DNA from: Priapulus caudatus
Taxonomy: Eukaryota > Priapulida > Priapulimorpha > Priapulimorphida > Priapulidae
Assembly (NCBI RefSeq): GCF_000485595.1
Contig: NW_014577498.1
Location: forward strand, 94,582 to 158,581
Length of the DNA stretch: 64,000 nucleotides
Direction of reading: 5' to 3'
The notes beneath the pieces were generated by a model. The model worked only from the letters and a program-made list of their open reading frames with translations, had not been told where the DNA came from and searched no databases. This document shows positions 22,376 through 35,759 of the stretch, one piece after another (the stretch's first letter is position 1; each line of letters opens with the position of its first letter). Position numbers and translations under genes: made by a program.

Positions 22376-25300
22376 CTAAAAGAAGAGATTATTTTAGAAT
22401 TACAAAGATATAAAAAATGTTGCATAAAATAAAAGATACCAAACATTGACAACATAAATAATGAGTGCCAATGACACTGTAGCTCACTTTGGGTGTGATA
22501 GAAGGGGGAGGGGAGATATATAAAGCAAGAGTATATATGGGAGAACTCCCATTATATAGCATATCTCCTCCCATTATATGCTCTTGATAATGATATATGC
22601 ATAAGTTTTGATGTGAAAATAAATGTTTCAGATCTGAAAGTCTGAAATCTTGACGAGAGATGGCGCTACGCCTAAATGATCGCCATTTTAGTTTTCGAAT
22701 ATCGCACAAATAAAAAAAATAAAATATTCCAGTCAAATTACTGTAACGAAGAATCTAAAACACAATATTACACCTATATAGGTATGATTGTAGAGTTGTT
22801 GACCAGTTAGACGAAATATTTAATTTCTGATCTCTCCCATAGAAGTAACAACTGTTTTGGGGCTAGCCTTACACATTCACATACCAAAATTTAACAAAAT
22901 CGAATGAATTTAGATGGCAATTTTCATTTTTGCCAAAAAGTGGGCGTGGCTCGAAAGTAGGTCGACTGGCGTGCTCCAAAATAGGAAGTTCAAATCTCTC
23001 CTATAGGAGTAACAACCGTATTCAATTTGAAACATGTGGGTCAAACGGTTCTTGAGTTATCATTGACCGTAGGCAGACACTGAAATGCATAGTGAAATTG
23101 CCAAAATCTACCTCATTTGCATTTTTTTTTTAATATCAAAACCCATGTGATATGTTTTGGGGCCAGTCCTTATTCATTCACATACTAGAAATGAGCAAAA
23201 TACGTTGAACCTGAACTGACTTATGGCCATTTCCATTTTGCCAAAAAGAGGACGTGGCTCAAAAGTAGGTCGACTGGCGTGCTCCAAATAGGACGTTCAA
23301 ACCTCTCCCATAAGAGTAACAACTGCATGCAATTTGAAACATGTGGGTCAAACGGTTCTTGAGTTATCGTTGACCGTAGCCAAATGTTGACGGACGGACG
23401 GACGGACGGACTGATGTACGACGGACGACACCCCATGGCAATAGCTCATCTTCACGATTGCATTAATGTTTACCTTTTTATACCACAACGAACCTTCACA
23501 TAGTATATTCAGCACAATATGTTTGTGTCATCATATACTTGGTAGGATAACCATTCTTGAGTGCTTAATTATGTATTCATTAACTTGCAACTACCGGAGT
23601 TTTAGTAGACCAACTGGATAATTGAGCTTTAGAGGTTGCAGGAAGTTCTGGTGTATATGTGACTCTGCCTTCCAATATATTTGTTATCGTTTCATCGACA
23701 CATCTTGTATTTGCTGTAAAAATAAGTTAATATATACCATGTTAGAGATAAGCAATATATATAAGTGATAATTCTACCTATCTTTCATTAAATCCCTGAT
23801 AAATTTTTCGATTAAAAAATTTAATTGTATCTTGTAATAAAACTTTACGTACAAAATTAAAGCTGTCTACGTTGCACTAAAAATTATTTCACACGTTTTC
23901 AATACTTTATAATACACCAACAACAAAAATATTATAAAATGGGGTAAAATGTTCTGTATGTTTACCTAAGTCTCTTCGAATGATCTCTATAGGGACTAGG
24001 GGAAGAACTTCCTTCACTTGCTGACACTTATTAAATAGTGGGTCTGACATGTACAGTAGCTGCTCCTTCTGCTTCTGACGCAATGGTACCGGACTTGCAT
24101 CTGAAGTTGGAGTAATTTATAATAAATTTATAGGAAAATGTGCTGGAACCTTGATTATTGAGTACAGGTTGAATATCGAAGACGAGCACCTTTCTGTCAA
24201 TAAAACTTTACTCAGGTGATTGTACCGTCTCAACCATTATTTTGAAAACTGAAATATTTAAAGCTTATTGACAAGGTGACTTGAAGTGGCCTAATGATTA
24301 CACAAACAATAAGAGTGAGCCCATGCAAATGCTAACGTTTTTAGCACAAAGCACTACAGTTATTTGTTAATAGTGTAAGTAACATCAATGTTGCATAGGA
24401 TGTAAAGCAATTGTATGTTTTGTAATGAATAGACATTGAATAATAAATTATGGATAGTTTTATCATAAAGAAGCAGTGTTAAAATGAAAATCGCTCGGCT
24501 GTCTGTATCATTGACTTGTGCCACGGTAGTGCAATTTTTTCAAAACTGTTCAGATTTGCTAAAGAACTAAAATAATAAGAGCTATAATACAAACAAGTTT
24601 AAATTTTATTTCTTAATAAGCATGGGCAATATCAGTTGATAAATCTAAATATTTTTGTGAAGTTGTGCAAGTTGTAAAAGCCTGTAAAACTCATACACAT
24701 GCCCTACCTGAAGTATCAAAGTGTCTCTTCACGTACTCAACTTTGTCAGCACTCGTGTGTTTAGTTGGCACGATGTGCAGTTCTTGTGCCATCAGATGTT
24801 GAACTCGGACAGCAAAGTCATCGATGCTCTCTGTATTTTCTTTTACTTGCACCGGTAATATTCTGTGATATGAAAATAGTGAAGGAAATTGTCATACACG
24901 TATGCGGCGTTAGCTTATCAAAGTGCAGCTTATTCATGATGGATTCCATACTAATGTCTAAATGAATGACAAAATATACTAAATTTAAGCACTATTTTGA
25001 TTAATTCGAAGGGTGTTAATATTACTATCCAGTGAATATCAACTACATATACAAGTAAGAATAATTAAAGCATAAGAGTGCAATCATCTCTCAAAACTAT
25101 CACAGTAATTTGTTGTGCTTTGCACTTCTATATATGTCACAATAACGCATATGCCATTTTCTTAAAATAATCCTGGTGGCTGAAATGTGACCTAGATTTT
25201 TGTTATTTGTACCTCAAGTGAAATTTGGTATATGGCACAAATGCAAACCACATCAGATCTGTCCACCATCTACTTCCGATTGGTGACTGCAATGAAGATC

Positions 25301-26698
25301 AAGCAAAATAAACCATTTTAAATACATACAGATGTATTGTATCAAGTAAATATAATATAAGTATTATTTCTGCTACTTGGAAAAATCACCATCATTAACA
25401 CATTGTTATTCTTGTAGTAATTAAAGTAGAAAATATATGGGACTGGTACATGAGGAACAGTGTATACAAATTAATAATGAGGTGAGCATGAACTCCGCAC
25501 TGATTTAATTCTAATAATATTCATAGAGTAGAGAAGCCATCTTGATTCTGCTAAAGCAATACTGGGCCTGACTGGAAGATTTCTCATGGCTACCCAGTTA
25601 TGAATACCAAAAAAATTGCATGAACTACTTGTACATTAGAAAACTCACTGGGGTTATGGCCACAAGTGGTAATCGTCTGACAGTGATAACAACCTGAAAA
25701 ATAGATACAACCCATGAGCATGTCAGTCTTTTACATGTTAACTATATACTAGAAAGCATTCACTAGAAAATGGTTTTGCATTCCTGCAACTTTATCATAG
25801 AATTATATATAGTTTTATTAGCATTAAGTGTGCATAGTGTTTAGGTACATACAGGCTGGACAGGCTGTTCCAGAGAGAATGGCCATGTGCTGTAAAGATA
25901 CAGTTCATCTTTAATAAACGAAATCAAAACCTACAACCACACTAATGACTTTACAATTAGTAAGGTTCACCTGATCATTGACTATTAAAGAGTAAAAATG
26001 TAAACACTTCTAGTCATACTGCAAGCACACTAAAATGTGTTTTACCTCACTTATATTATAGACATCAGCAGCTTGTTTTGTGCACTAGTTGACATTTTAT
26101 AGCTGCAACAGCTCACAAAAAACAAAAGCTTACCCTCAAACACTATGAATTAAGTCAAACACCCATCAGAAATCAATCAACATGCACTGCTTATTACTGA
26201 GACCTTTTCCATTAGTAAAATTTAAGACTCATACCTAAACTTTAACAATCCTCTTTTGCCACTTGTAGAAGCACCTTCAGGATAGCTTAAAATGGGAACA
26301 TTTGATTCTGGAAGGCAAAGCATATTTAATAACATTTTTATATTTTCACTTCAACTTACACAGCTATTAGCCCCTCTGTGACCACAGACCATGTCAGTGT
26401 CAATGATATTAATATGAATTCGCCTACATTCTTCGCACATAATATGTGAAGAACTAGCCAGAAAATAATTATTATCTTCATTAATTACATACACAAACAG
26501 CAATAAAACATTCATGTATACTGACATTATCCTCGTGTTTTATATTACCTGAACAATGTTTTTTGGCATTTTTGATCAGAACATCCCGTCCCTGTTTAAC
26601 ACCCAAATCTTCATATCCTAATGCCCAGTTCAGTAACTCGGGTATATCCCACACACTGGGCTGGAAAAATTAAAATGTCACATGTCGCTTATAGGTCA

Positions 26699-26737
<39 letters not shown>

Positions 26738-29700
26738 GTCATTATTTAGGCTCACTTTAGTAGAAATCACTTAAAGCTAATTAAGGTGTTTGGATTTTAA
26801 TGCTATTGTGTGTATCTGTGTACATAGTAAGCATGAAAGTAAAATCTTACAATACCACTGCATCAATTTAGATGAGGTCATAAAAAGTTTCACTATTTAA
26901 ATAAGATTTTCAGATACAGGCTGGTGTTATTCACCTTAGCAGGATAGCCGGCAGTTTTAATTAACAAATGCTGATAGTGAGGACTCATGAAATGCAGGAA
27001 AATTGAGAGGTAAAAATAGGAAAACAGGCGGTGATCCTATTTGTTATGAGGATAAACCTGGTAGTGGGCAGGGTTATATTGCAGGAAAACGTTTTTCAGA
27101 TTACTACCTTCTAAATTTAGCGAGCGTTTAAGTCATCATAATTTCCTATAAACCGCCAAATACCGTATGTTGTAAATAGTATACTATATACTTAGATACT
27201 TGATATTATATACTTTATATCTACCATTATATTTGCCATCACTAGGTCAACTGCCAGATGATCCAGTGGTGTCACGTGGTTGCAAACTAGTACTCGTGCT
27301 GATTTCATTTGATTCTCTGTGCCATCCCGAGTCACAATCACGCCCAGAACGGAGCACATGCACCGCAGCACTATACTAAATGTATGTATACGATACCGTT
27401 AGCCAAGCTGCAGAATACGTTACATATTCAGGGGTCGAAATTAGCGGTATCACGATATCCGCGAGATAGTAGATTCTTGTGTTGGATACCAGATTTCAAT
27501 GCTTGGTATCCCGCCGGGATAGTAAAAAAAAAAATCGTCAAAATCCGGATAGTGATTGATGAGCATAATACGCCATTCACACCATGGCCCCAATCTCACT
27601 ACGCTTGTACTACGCTCTAAGAGCGTGGTGGAAATGTGTAGAACGCAGTTTGAACGTATATGGACGTACTGCGATCGCGATCGAGCGCGGTGCAGTCACC
27701 ATGAGCGTGGAGAGCGTGGCCAAACTTTGAGCATGTTCAAAACAATCGTGGTGTGAGCGTGGCGGAAAGACAGCGCAGTGCGGTCGTATCAGAGACGTGG
27801 AAGGCGTAGTACCCACGTAACTCGAGCGTAGTACGAACTTAATGATCGTATCGCAAGCGTATCGCAAGCATGTCGGGTGCGTGAAAATTGTCGCCCCGTT
27901 CTCAGCACGATGTCAATACGTTTTCATCACGCTGTTACTACGTCCATGGAGATGTCTCTGCGACCTGACCATGCTCTCGCTATGACCATGGTGCGTCTCT
28001 AGCAAACTCGACCCGTTCGTATTACGATTGTACTACGTCCAACACGCTCAGACCACGCCGTTGTGGCGATCGTGATGAGCGTAGCTCTAGTGTGAAGGGG
28101 CCTTAAGCGTGGCCGATGTTGATCATAAATGTGATGTGTATACATTGTATCAAGCGAACCAGGCAATGCGTCTGCAGTGTACTTGTCTGTGCATATCTGT
28201 GAATCTGTTTTCATGTTTTTATATAGCCTAATAATTACATTACATATTAATAATTTTCATATGCTATTATTGCATATTGCAAGATTTTGGATACCAACAT
28301 TGTTGAAATTACTATCCAAAAAATGGGATACCAGATCTTTGGGGGGGGATACCAGATTTCAATACCTGGTATCCCGAATGGATACCATAATAAAAATCTA
28401 ATTTCGACCCCTGATATTACGTAACTATTATTCATGTATAAATAAATTCAAACCTGAGTTGGAATTATTTACGTGGCAATGAATCAATTAATTCACTTTG
28501 AAAAATATTAACTACATATAAACTCAAATGTATTATTAGGTCATCATACAACCTTTATAATTTATTTACATGACAACAAATCTCTTTATCCACTTTCATT
28601 ATACGTAGTTATTATAGTTATATCCACCATAAGAAATTTATCCATAAGCTTCCAAATGTGGCACAAAAACTTATTAATTCTTTTAAGTTATGGACACAAC
28701 GTTATAATGAGACAATTACACATTTTGACTGTGCATGTCCAGTGTCTTTTCTCTGTTATAACAATTTTCAACTAACAAAAAGATGGCAAACAGTTTTTAA
28801 TAACATAGGCAGGCTGCCTTTTAATAAATAGAAACCAGCACGTGTTTAACTTTCACCGAAAATTTAAGCATTCTTGGTGGACACTGGATCATTGTGATTT
28901 GTGCACACAATTTCTTCCCAATGTGGAAGGTGCCGAAGCAGGTACTTTACACATCTGTACTGAAACATGGTTTCCTCAGCGGAGTTTTTGTTTTTAGGTT
29001 TAAATTCATATTACCTTCGAACCGTTGACATCTTCGGTAAGATGCAAGAAACGACAAATGCGTGAAGTCCGATGAAGAACCTGAGTAATGCCAGGACGCT
29101 CCCAAGTGGGAAATAAAGAATCACGGTTAAGAGCTGCCATCCTGTCGGGAATCTAAAAAAATAACCATTATATATTATCGAGTTTATACTTTACAATGTA
29201 CCATTTCGCATAAATTTACATTGTGCGACAACCTGTATCACACTTCGTTTTTCTATTCATACATTGTGCATGTCCAGGAAGTGTGTATGTGGAAGGATGA
29301 ATGGCACATGCGAATATAAATGCACCTCAATCTTTCTGTTTGTGTATATGCATGTGATAATTTGTTTGTGTACCACTCACTATTTAGTATCACTAACATT
29401 ATAGGCATATAATATATGCATAACATTTTTCCTTACATACCATACGATGACTATAGTCTATACTCTTTTATTATGTTACAAAGTTCGCTACTAGGCCCAG
29501 AGTAATTCAATCATAGTGATTTCATTATCACAGTTACTTAATGCACAGTGATTTCAATCACAAAACTATCAATAACGTGTCTTTGCGTTTTCATCACCGT
29601 GATTATATCAGGTATATAATGTTGAATTTCACATGTTTTGGACAGTCATACTCCTCTATATTATCTTACTCCTGATTATATTAAGGCAGTTTTACAGACT

Positions 29701-32445
29701 TGTCTGTTGTCACTTGCGACTTGGTTGAATGGTTTGTTACCTACGAACAGTGTCAGTGGACTGTAGAGGTTATACGATACTCCATATTAGCGCTAATAGG
29801 GTCTATGTCCCCCAGGGTACTATCGGAGGGTAACTTGGGTACGGTTCGATATATCGGAAAGTACTTCGGGGTACTATACGATATGTTGCTGCGTACCCTG
29901 ACTTTCAGCCCTTCGTTTTCGCAAAGCTAGTTCTTCCTTTAAATGAAAGTGTCAATGACACTGTAGCTCACCACAAAAAGGACACAAATGAGTGTTTTAG
30001 TAAGAAGAAGTCAGTTTTTAATTTGTAGCAACCATCAAGCGTACATTTATAGAAAACGATTGCTGTCTTGTATATTCGGCAATAATAATTAATATAACCA
30101 AAATGAATCACAATTTGTGACCTCGTATGATGTGCGATCTCAGTGAAAAATTAATTTTTTTCTTTCCGGGGCTCTTTTTTGCAAACCCCCCCCAAAATTT
30201 CGGGGGCTACTTTCATTTTCCAGGGCTCTTTTTTCCACTTTCCAGGGCGACTTTTTCGCAGGGCTGTTCCTCGAATGTTAGCAGTGTTTTGTAGCACACA
30301 AAGCACAGGTAGCCTCAATACACACTCGTGGGGCGCGCACACAGCCACACACCACGTCACACGAGGCAACACGCACGCACTAACCACGACGCACACTACA
30401 CACACACACACACCACACACAGACACACAAGCACACACACACAGACACAACACAAGACACAACAGTCAATCATTCAAAGACAGTTATTCATCAGACTGAC
30501 AAAGACAACAGTGACTAATCACACAACTCATAAGTCACAACAACCACACAATGCACCTTCATAGTAATACATCAACAGGTTCAGCTAAACACAGACTATT
30601 ACGGGCTTAGCCAAATAGTGGATATGTCCGCACTTGTACGCAGTCTAGGAGGATCGACTGTGTGTTATACCCGCGAAGTCTCTTGGCGGTGGGGTCGGCA
30701 GGCCCGCGTAAGGGCTCCTGGTAACGCTCAGGGCCTCGTTTGATTGAAAGCGGGCTCCGCCGAGGCTACGTGTAGATGGCTGTTCACAGTCGACGCTGCG
30801 TAACGTTGCCTTGCTGGGCAGGGGCGGCATTGAATTGAAGTATGGGGGGGGGCACAATTGTTTCAGCGTGGTACTCACTACTCAAAATTTAGAGGGTTGC
30901 ATTGCGGCTGGACTATGAGAGAGCAGCAGCAAAACTCTCTTCGGGGAAATGAAGCAAAAAAAGGCTAGCCAACGGAATGACAAACGAGTGGTGCCGGCAG
31001 GGAAAAATATAAGCGTGTGAATTTCATTAAGGATTTTCATGGATTAAAACGTATCTATAATTGCCTACGGGTCTACGTGAGGGCACGCCCGAGCAGGCAC
31101 ACCCGCACCGACACGCACGCACGCAATGCAGGCACGCCACGAGCGATGCACACGCAGCGCACGCATATAACGCAGGCAACGCAACGCAACGCAGCGCACG
31201 CGCGGCAGGCACACACCAGATGCACTGACCAGCAGGCAACCGGCGGCACACAGGCACGCCCTGCACGCACGGCACCAGGCGACGCACGAGGGCAGCGCGT
31301 AGAGCACACCTGCAAGGCACAGGGGGTGGTAGGGCCCGCGGCAAACTGCACGCACCGCGCGCAGGCACACACCGCAAGCACGCGCGCAAGGCACAACACG
31401 CAAGCACGCGCACAGGCAGCACACGTATATATACGCGGGCGGGCCGGCGGCCGCGCGCTTCGATTGAATGGCAATTACACAGCATGCAATGCTAATGATA
31501 AACACATTGAACAGGCCACACCGTAGCTAGGAAATTCTACCGCGGCCGTGCGAACCGGCTGCGCTGGGCAGAGGCCGAGCGAGGATCGCAAGGCGCGGAA
31601 CCGACCTGGACGAATCGATTTCAAGGGCGACTCTTTTGGCTTTTGGGTCGGCCCCGATATCGTATTTTCGGGGGCTCTTATTCTGGGGCATTTTCGGGGG
31701 CGAAATCGCCCGCCGCCCCGGTGTATGTTTTTCCCCCTGATTTGGCGAATATACCCGCTTTGTAGGCGATGGCGTTTGAAATAAATACGGTTATGCTGCG
31801 TTCCGACATGTTTTGTAAAAAACTTTACTCCGTAATATAGACGTTTATCGGCAGGTGTGGAAAGGCTAATTTGGCATTAAAGATATTGTCAATGAAATCT
31901 TGTAAAAACGAACCAAGGACGAGTGTGACACCACAGACTGTTTTTGTCTATATAATATGCTATATAATTGCCATACCGTTTTGTTTTATTTTTAAATCCA
32001 AACCCTAGCCTTTTTATTCTCAATGAGCAAACCCGTTGGAACGCTGAACTGACTAATAGGGCGATACTCCATTATTTGCACAAAATTGTGCCGTGGCTTC
32101 GAGTAAGGTCGTGGTCCTCATGTTTGGGATACAGTGGGTTCATTTCACAATGCTGGCGCCCAAACCGGTCCTCGTGTAGTTTCATGTTCGAGCCGCGTAG
32201 CAAACGAATGTTGCCGGACGGGGACGGACCGGAACGTGCAACGCGTACAGACGGACCCACTGGCAAATAGCGGTCAGGCTTGCACCGATCGCGAGAGCGT
32301 GAGCCTACAACAAAGGGCCGTGGCTATCTGTTTCGAGGACAAGGAGCCGCTAGGCCTAACCTGCATCCGGACATCCATCTCACACAGGATCTTGGCGACA
32401 CGTAGACGGATGATTGCACAAACGGTTCGCCTCTGGCTGATTGCC

Positions 32446-32490
<45 letters not shown>

Positions 32491-34225
32491 TGTGTGTGTG
32501 TGGTGTGTGTGTGTGGGGTGTGTGTGTGTGTGTGTTGTGTGTGTGGCTTGTGTGTGTGTGTGTGTGTGTGTGTGTTCTGTGTGTGAAGAGAGAGAGAGAG
32601 AGAGAGAGACGAGTAGAGAGAGAGAGAGAGAGAGAGAGACGGATGAAAGGATAAGGACGCCGCAGTCGACCACTATATTCGTATATTCTACGGGCAATCA
32701 GCAGACGCGTCCCGTTTCGCAATCATGTGTACGCGACCCGTACACGCGATCACTGCTGCGCAGCCGCCTGGATGTCGGCGGATGTGTAGCCTGGAGGCTA
32801 GCAAGCAGATATATACGATGGCGTAGCACTGCGTTTAAAAAAAGCGAGAAAAGAGAGGAAATATAGTCCAACACATAGGACATACGCATTTTATATTGAT
32901 CTGCGATGTTTGAGTTTCTCAATCCTATGTGAATGTGGTAACTTGACAGAGTGTAATGTTATTACACACCATCAGTTGGCTGAAAGTCAAGTGTAACGCT
33001 GGCCCGCTGGGCAATTGCACGGGTACGCAGTAAGCTTCTAAGAACTATATAGCCCTCCGCTCCGCCGCAGGGCTATAGAACATACTATGGCAATTTCCAG
33101 GGGGTAAGCAAAGACAACTTTTTTGCGGTTAATAACTTCTTCGGTATGCCAAATAAAGCACATTCTCTGCCGCACAAATGTCTTAAGTTACTACAAACAC
33201 AAAAAATTAAACTGCAAACTAACGCTTAAATGTTGTACTTGCTATATTACTCGTCGACGAAGATTGTTTACCAACTTGTAACCGCCATTATTCTCTAGTG
33301 AGCGGGCACAATGTATTTCCAAGTGGAGGGGTGGGCAGGTTGCACGTGGTTGCAAACCGCGCTAGCGCTGCGTAACGAAAAATGGCGGTTTGCAACCGCA
33401 TGCAACCTGCCCACCCCTCCACTTGGAAATACATTGTGCCCGCTCACTAGCGCCACTAGCGAAAAATGGCGGTTACAAGTTGGTAAACAATCTTCGTCGA
33501 CGAGTAATATAGCAAGTACAACATTTAAGCGTTAGTTTGCGGTTTAATTCTAGTGTTTGTAAATTGTAGTAACTTAAGACATTTGTGCGGCAGAGAATGT
33601 GCTTTATTTGGCATACCAAAGAAGTTATTAACCGCAAAAAAGTTGTCTTTGCTTACTCCCTGGAAATTGCCATAGTATGTTCTATAGCCCTGCAGCAGAG
33701 CGGAGGGCTATAGTTCTAGAGCTAAGCACGCAGCGACATATCGTATAGTACCCCGAGGTACTTTCCGATACATCGAACCCTAACCAGGGTACCCTCCGAT
33801 ATAGCTATACTATAGTTACTAGAGCTGCCTCCGATAGTACAATGGGGGACTCGCAGCTAGGACCTGCATACCTCCCAAATGGCCATTGGTTGATACAAAT
33901 CTAGTTAATTTTTTAATTAAATTTTAATTAGGGTTAGGGTCACAATGCACCATAAAAGTTTTATTAAAACAGGAGTTTCAGGCACTTGATTTGTATCAAC
34001 CAATGGGATTTGGGAGGTATGCAGGCCCTAGCTGGAGTATTCCCCTAGCTGCGAGTCCCTGGGGGACATCCCACCGGAAACACGAATGTCCACGTCCGTG
34101 GGCCAGGGACGTCACATACATGATACAGTGACAGTCACATAGTCATACTATTACTCATAGACCAGATTAGCTTACCTTGATTGCACAAACAGCTCTTTTA
34201 TCTCGAATATTGTAGCTGTTGGCAT
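22253..34225 (-). CDS. AUP1: AUP1 (lipid-droplet / ERAD ubiquitin-recruiting protein), complete, 12 exons
   Basis: Monotopic ER and lipid-droplet protein that recruits the E2 UBE2G2 for ER-associated degradation. Exons in transcript order: 34225-34176, 29152-29015, 27375-27225, 26660-26549, 26307-26235, 25889-25853, 25693-25649, 25286-25213, 24862-24708, 24100-23966, 23713-23595, 22375-22253. All junctions are GT-AG with matching phases, giving 1212 coding bases and 403 residues, against 410 in the usual human isoform. Order: short N-terminus, hydrophobic membrane hairpin (about 20-55), acyltransferase-like domain with NHVTPLDH (95-102), CUE domain from 307 (VKEVLPLVPIEIIRRDL), C-terminal UBE2G2-binding helix. 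The start MPTATIFEIKELF is chosen because it is the only ATG joining in phase. Intron 1 is 5 kb and full of transposons; the gene converges on POLL. Confidence 0.95.
22459..23458. mobile_element. repeat C, copy 2, in the last AUP1 intron
   Basis: Same ends and inner hairpin as the copy at 18482, slightly longer, with GACGGACGGACGGACGG and TAGCTCATCTT at its right side. Confidence 0.8.
23595..24862 (-). CDS. AUP1: AUP1 linker and CUE-domain exons
   Basis: Exon 24708-24862 reads ILPVQVKENTESIDDFAVRV and QHLMAQELHIVPTKHTSADK. Exon 23966-24100 ends VKEVLPLVPIEIIRRDL and exon 23595-23713 continues with TRCVDETITNILEGRV, together a full CUE ubiquitin-binding domain with its LP and LL-type residues in place. 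Confidence 0.95.
25213..29152 (-). CDS. AUP1: AUP1 membrane hairpin and acyltransferase-like exons
   Basis: Exon 29015-29152 encodes FPTGWQLLTVILYFPLGSVL and FFIGLHAFVVSCILPKM, the hydrophobic hairpin. Exon 27225-27375 has VLRCMCSVLGVIVTRDG and the HX4D motif in NHVTPLDH (His96, Asp101). Exons 26549-26660 and 26235-26307 carry the region ending ILSYPEGASTSGKRGLLKF, where active acyltransferases have the EGT(R) block. Later exons give STWPFSLEQPVQP and WWTDLMWFAFVPYTKFHLR, both close to vertebrate AUP1. Confidence 0.93.
26700..26733. repeat. (TA)n microsatellite
   Basis: TA tract in an AUP1 intron. Confidence 0.9.
27428..28414. mobile_element. inverted-repeat element with CAGGGGTCGAAATTAG ends and a nested insertion
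   Basis: Left end CAGGGGTCGAAATTAG; right end CTAATTTCGACCCCTG. GGATACCAGATTTCAAT with TGGTATCCCG occurs near both ends. The middle (about 27565-28105) is a separate GC-richer block bounded by ATTCACACCATGGCCCC and GTGTGAAGGGGCC, a nested element rich in AGCGTG and GTACTACG motifs. CAGGGGT ends resemble hAT elements, but only ATATT is shared by the flanks, so the superfamily is unsure. It lies in AUP1 intron 2. Confidence 0.75.
29789..29930. mobile_element. fragment of the GTCCCCCAG inverted-repeat family
   Basis: AGGGTCTATGTCCCCCAGGGTAC followed by GGTACTATCGGAGGGTA-like sequence matches the left half of the element at 20392. A 30-base piece of repeat C (GTCAATGACACTGTAGCTCACC) follows at 29948. 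Confidence 0.7.
30140..31760. repeat. GGGGGCT-rich repeats around (CACG/CA)n tracts, AUP1 intron 1
   Basis: TTTCCAGGGCTCTTTTTT and TTCGGGGGCTACTTTC at 30165-30260 resemble TTTTCGGGGGCTCTTATTC at 31665-31700. Between them are a CA-rich tract (30330-30450) and a GC-rich GCACGC tract (31080-31440). The overlapping long frames in this area are low-complexity and are not genes. Confidence 0.65.
32447..32640. repeat. (GT)n then (AG)n microsatellite
   Basis: Compound microsatellite in AUP1 intron 1. Confidence 0.97.
33046..33717. mobile_element. 670-base fold-back element, nearly perfect palindrome
   Basis: Left end AGAACTATATAGCCCTCCGC, right end GCGGAGGGCTATAGTTCT. The arms, about 320 bases each, stay paired throughout, for example AACTTTTTTGCGGTTAATAA with TTATTAACCGCAAAAAAGTT and ACTCGTCGACGAAGATTGTT with its complement. 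The centre is near 33375. One arm has a short additional GCGCCACTAGC. No coding capacity. It lies in AUP1 intron 1. Confidence 0.9.
33737..34072. mobile_element. GTCCCC-family element carrying a nested inverted-repeat element
   Basis: GGGGGACTCGCAGCTAGG (33845) is mirrored by CCTAGCTGCGAGTCCCTGG (34046). Inside, CCTGCATACCTCCCAAATGG and TTGGTTGATACAAATC pair with GATTTGTATCAACCAATGGG and TTTGGGAGGTATGCAGG (33864-34027). The core again has TTAGGGTTAGGG. Confidence 0.75.
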
Positions 34226-34229
34226 CGTC

Positions 34230-35416
34230 AAATACGTATCTACTTACAATAAGATTTGCACATTAAATCAACTTATTAATAATGTTAAAATAAATCATCT
34301 GCCATTGTGTCACTTCTAGTGGGCGCCGACATGATTATTACGTTTCCTGAGATAACCATTACGATAAGAAAAATCAGGAAATTCTTTTCTGCTGAGAAAA
34401 CACAAATGTAGGAATAATACAACTAAATGTGAAAATATTCATAGATTTTATAAGTAATATAGGAGAGCTTTACAAAATCAAAATGTGTCATAACACATTT
34501 CGCGATAGGTTGGAGACGCACGTGTCCAGCGGCAGGCGCAGGCGGGAGCATAGCAGTGAAGAGAGAAGAGTGGTGGGTTCTCTCTTCACTTCTATGGGCG
34601 GGAGTAAATATGGTGTACAACCATAGAAATAATATAGATAGACTTATTATATATATAAGTCAATACTATCTATATTATTTCTATGTGTACAACAGACAGT
34701 CAACAGTAGAGGGCGTTCATGTGCAGCAGGCCCGCAGCATCGAACAGGAATTAATAAAAAATGCCCTGTTTCGTCGCATACGCAACATATACTATTACAC
34801 TTTATTCATAACTACAGATTCATGCTCTGTGCTCCGCTCGAAACTTTTGCCAGCTCTATGATGCGAATTTATACAAAGTAATCGGATCACATTTCAAACA
34901 TAAAAATTGCCAACCGGTCCGGCACCATGGATGGCTACGCCACTTGACGGAATGTCACAACCCGTAACAACTACACGACAAGACCACTGATCTCTATTAA
35001 TTTATACTATTATGTTAGTATACTAGAGATCAGTGGACAAGACCAGTTTTCCTTCTAATGCTTCCTAGACGTCCATGAAGCATCTAACTTAATTGTGTGC
35101 ATAATGCAAATGGGCGATAATTTCAATAATACTGATCCAATTTATTCAAGAAATAGCTCAAATGATTCGTATATATATATCTATACTAATATTCTAGAAG
35201 CAGCAATTTATTGAGTGTAGCAAGATTGAAACAATAAAATGGTTAAAAATAATGAAAACTTGTAGGCCCCCCTATATTAATTAATGACCGATATGTCAAA
35301 AATCATCGTCAATGTAGTCTTGTTAACATGTGTAAGCCCTATTTGCCTATAATAAGGAACATTGTGACATATAGCATGCTAATGCAGACTAGGTCATTTA
35401 ATATACTAATGGAATG
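34230..35416. other. gene-free interval upstream of AUP1
   Basis: Presumed AUP1 promoter side. Contains small hairpins (ATAGAAATAATATAGATAG at 34624-34686; CTGATCTCTA / TAGAGATCAG at 34988-35036). No coding frame is convincing. Confidence 0.5.
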
Positions 35417-35419
35417 GAA

Positions 35420-35740
<321 letters not shown>

Positions 35741-35759
35741 CTATAATACACGCGCGTGC

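Noticed and set aside
30151-31526. Several frames of 100-170 codons on both strands
   Set aside because: CA- and GCACGC-rich repeat sequence inside AUP1 intron 1; composition bias alone explains them.
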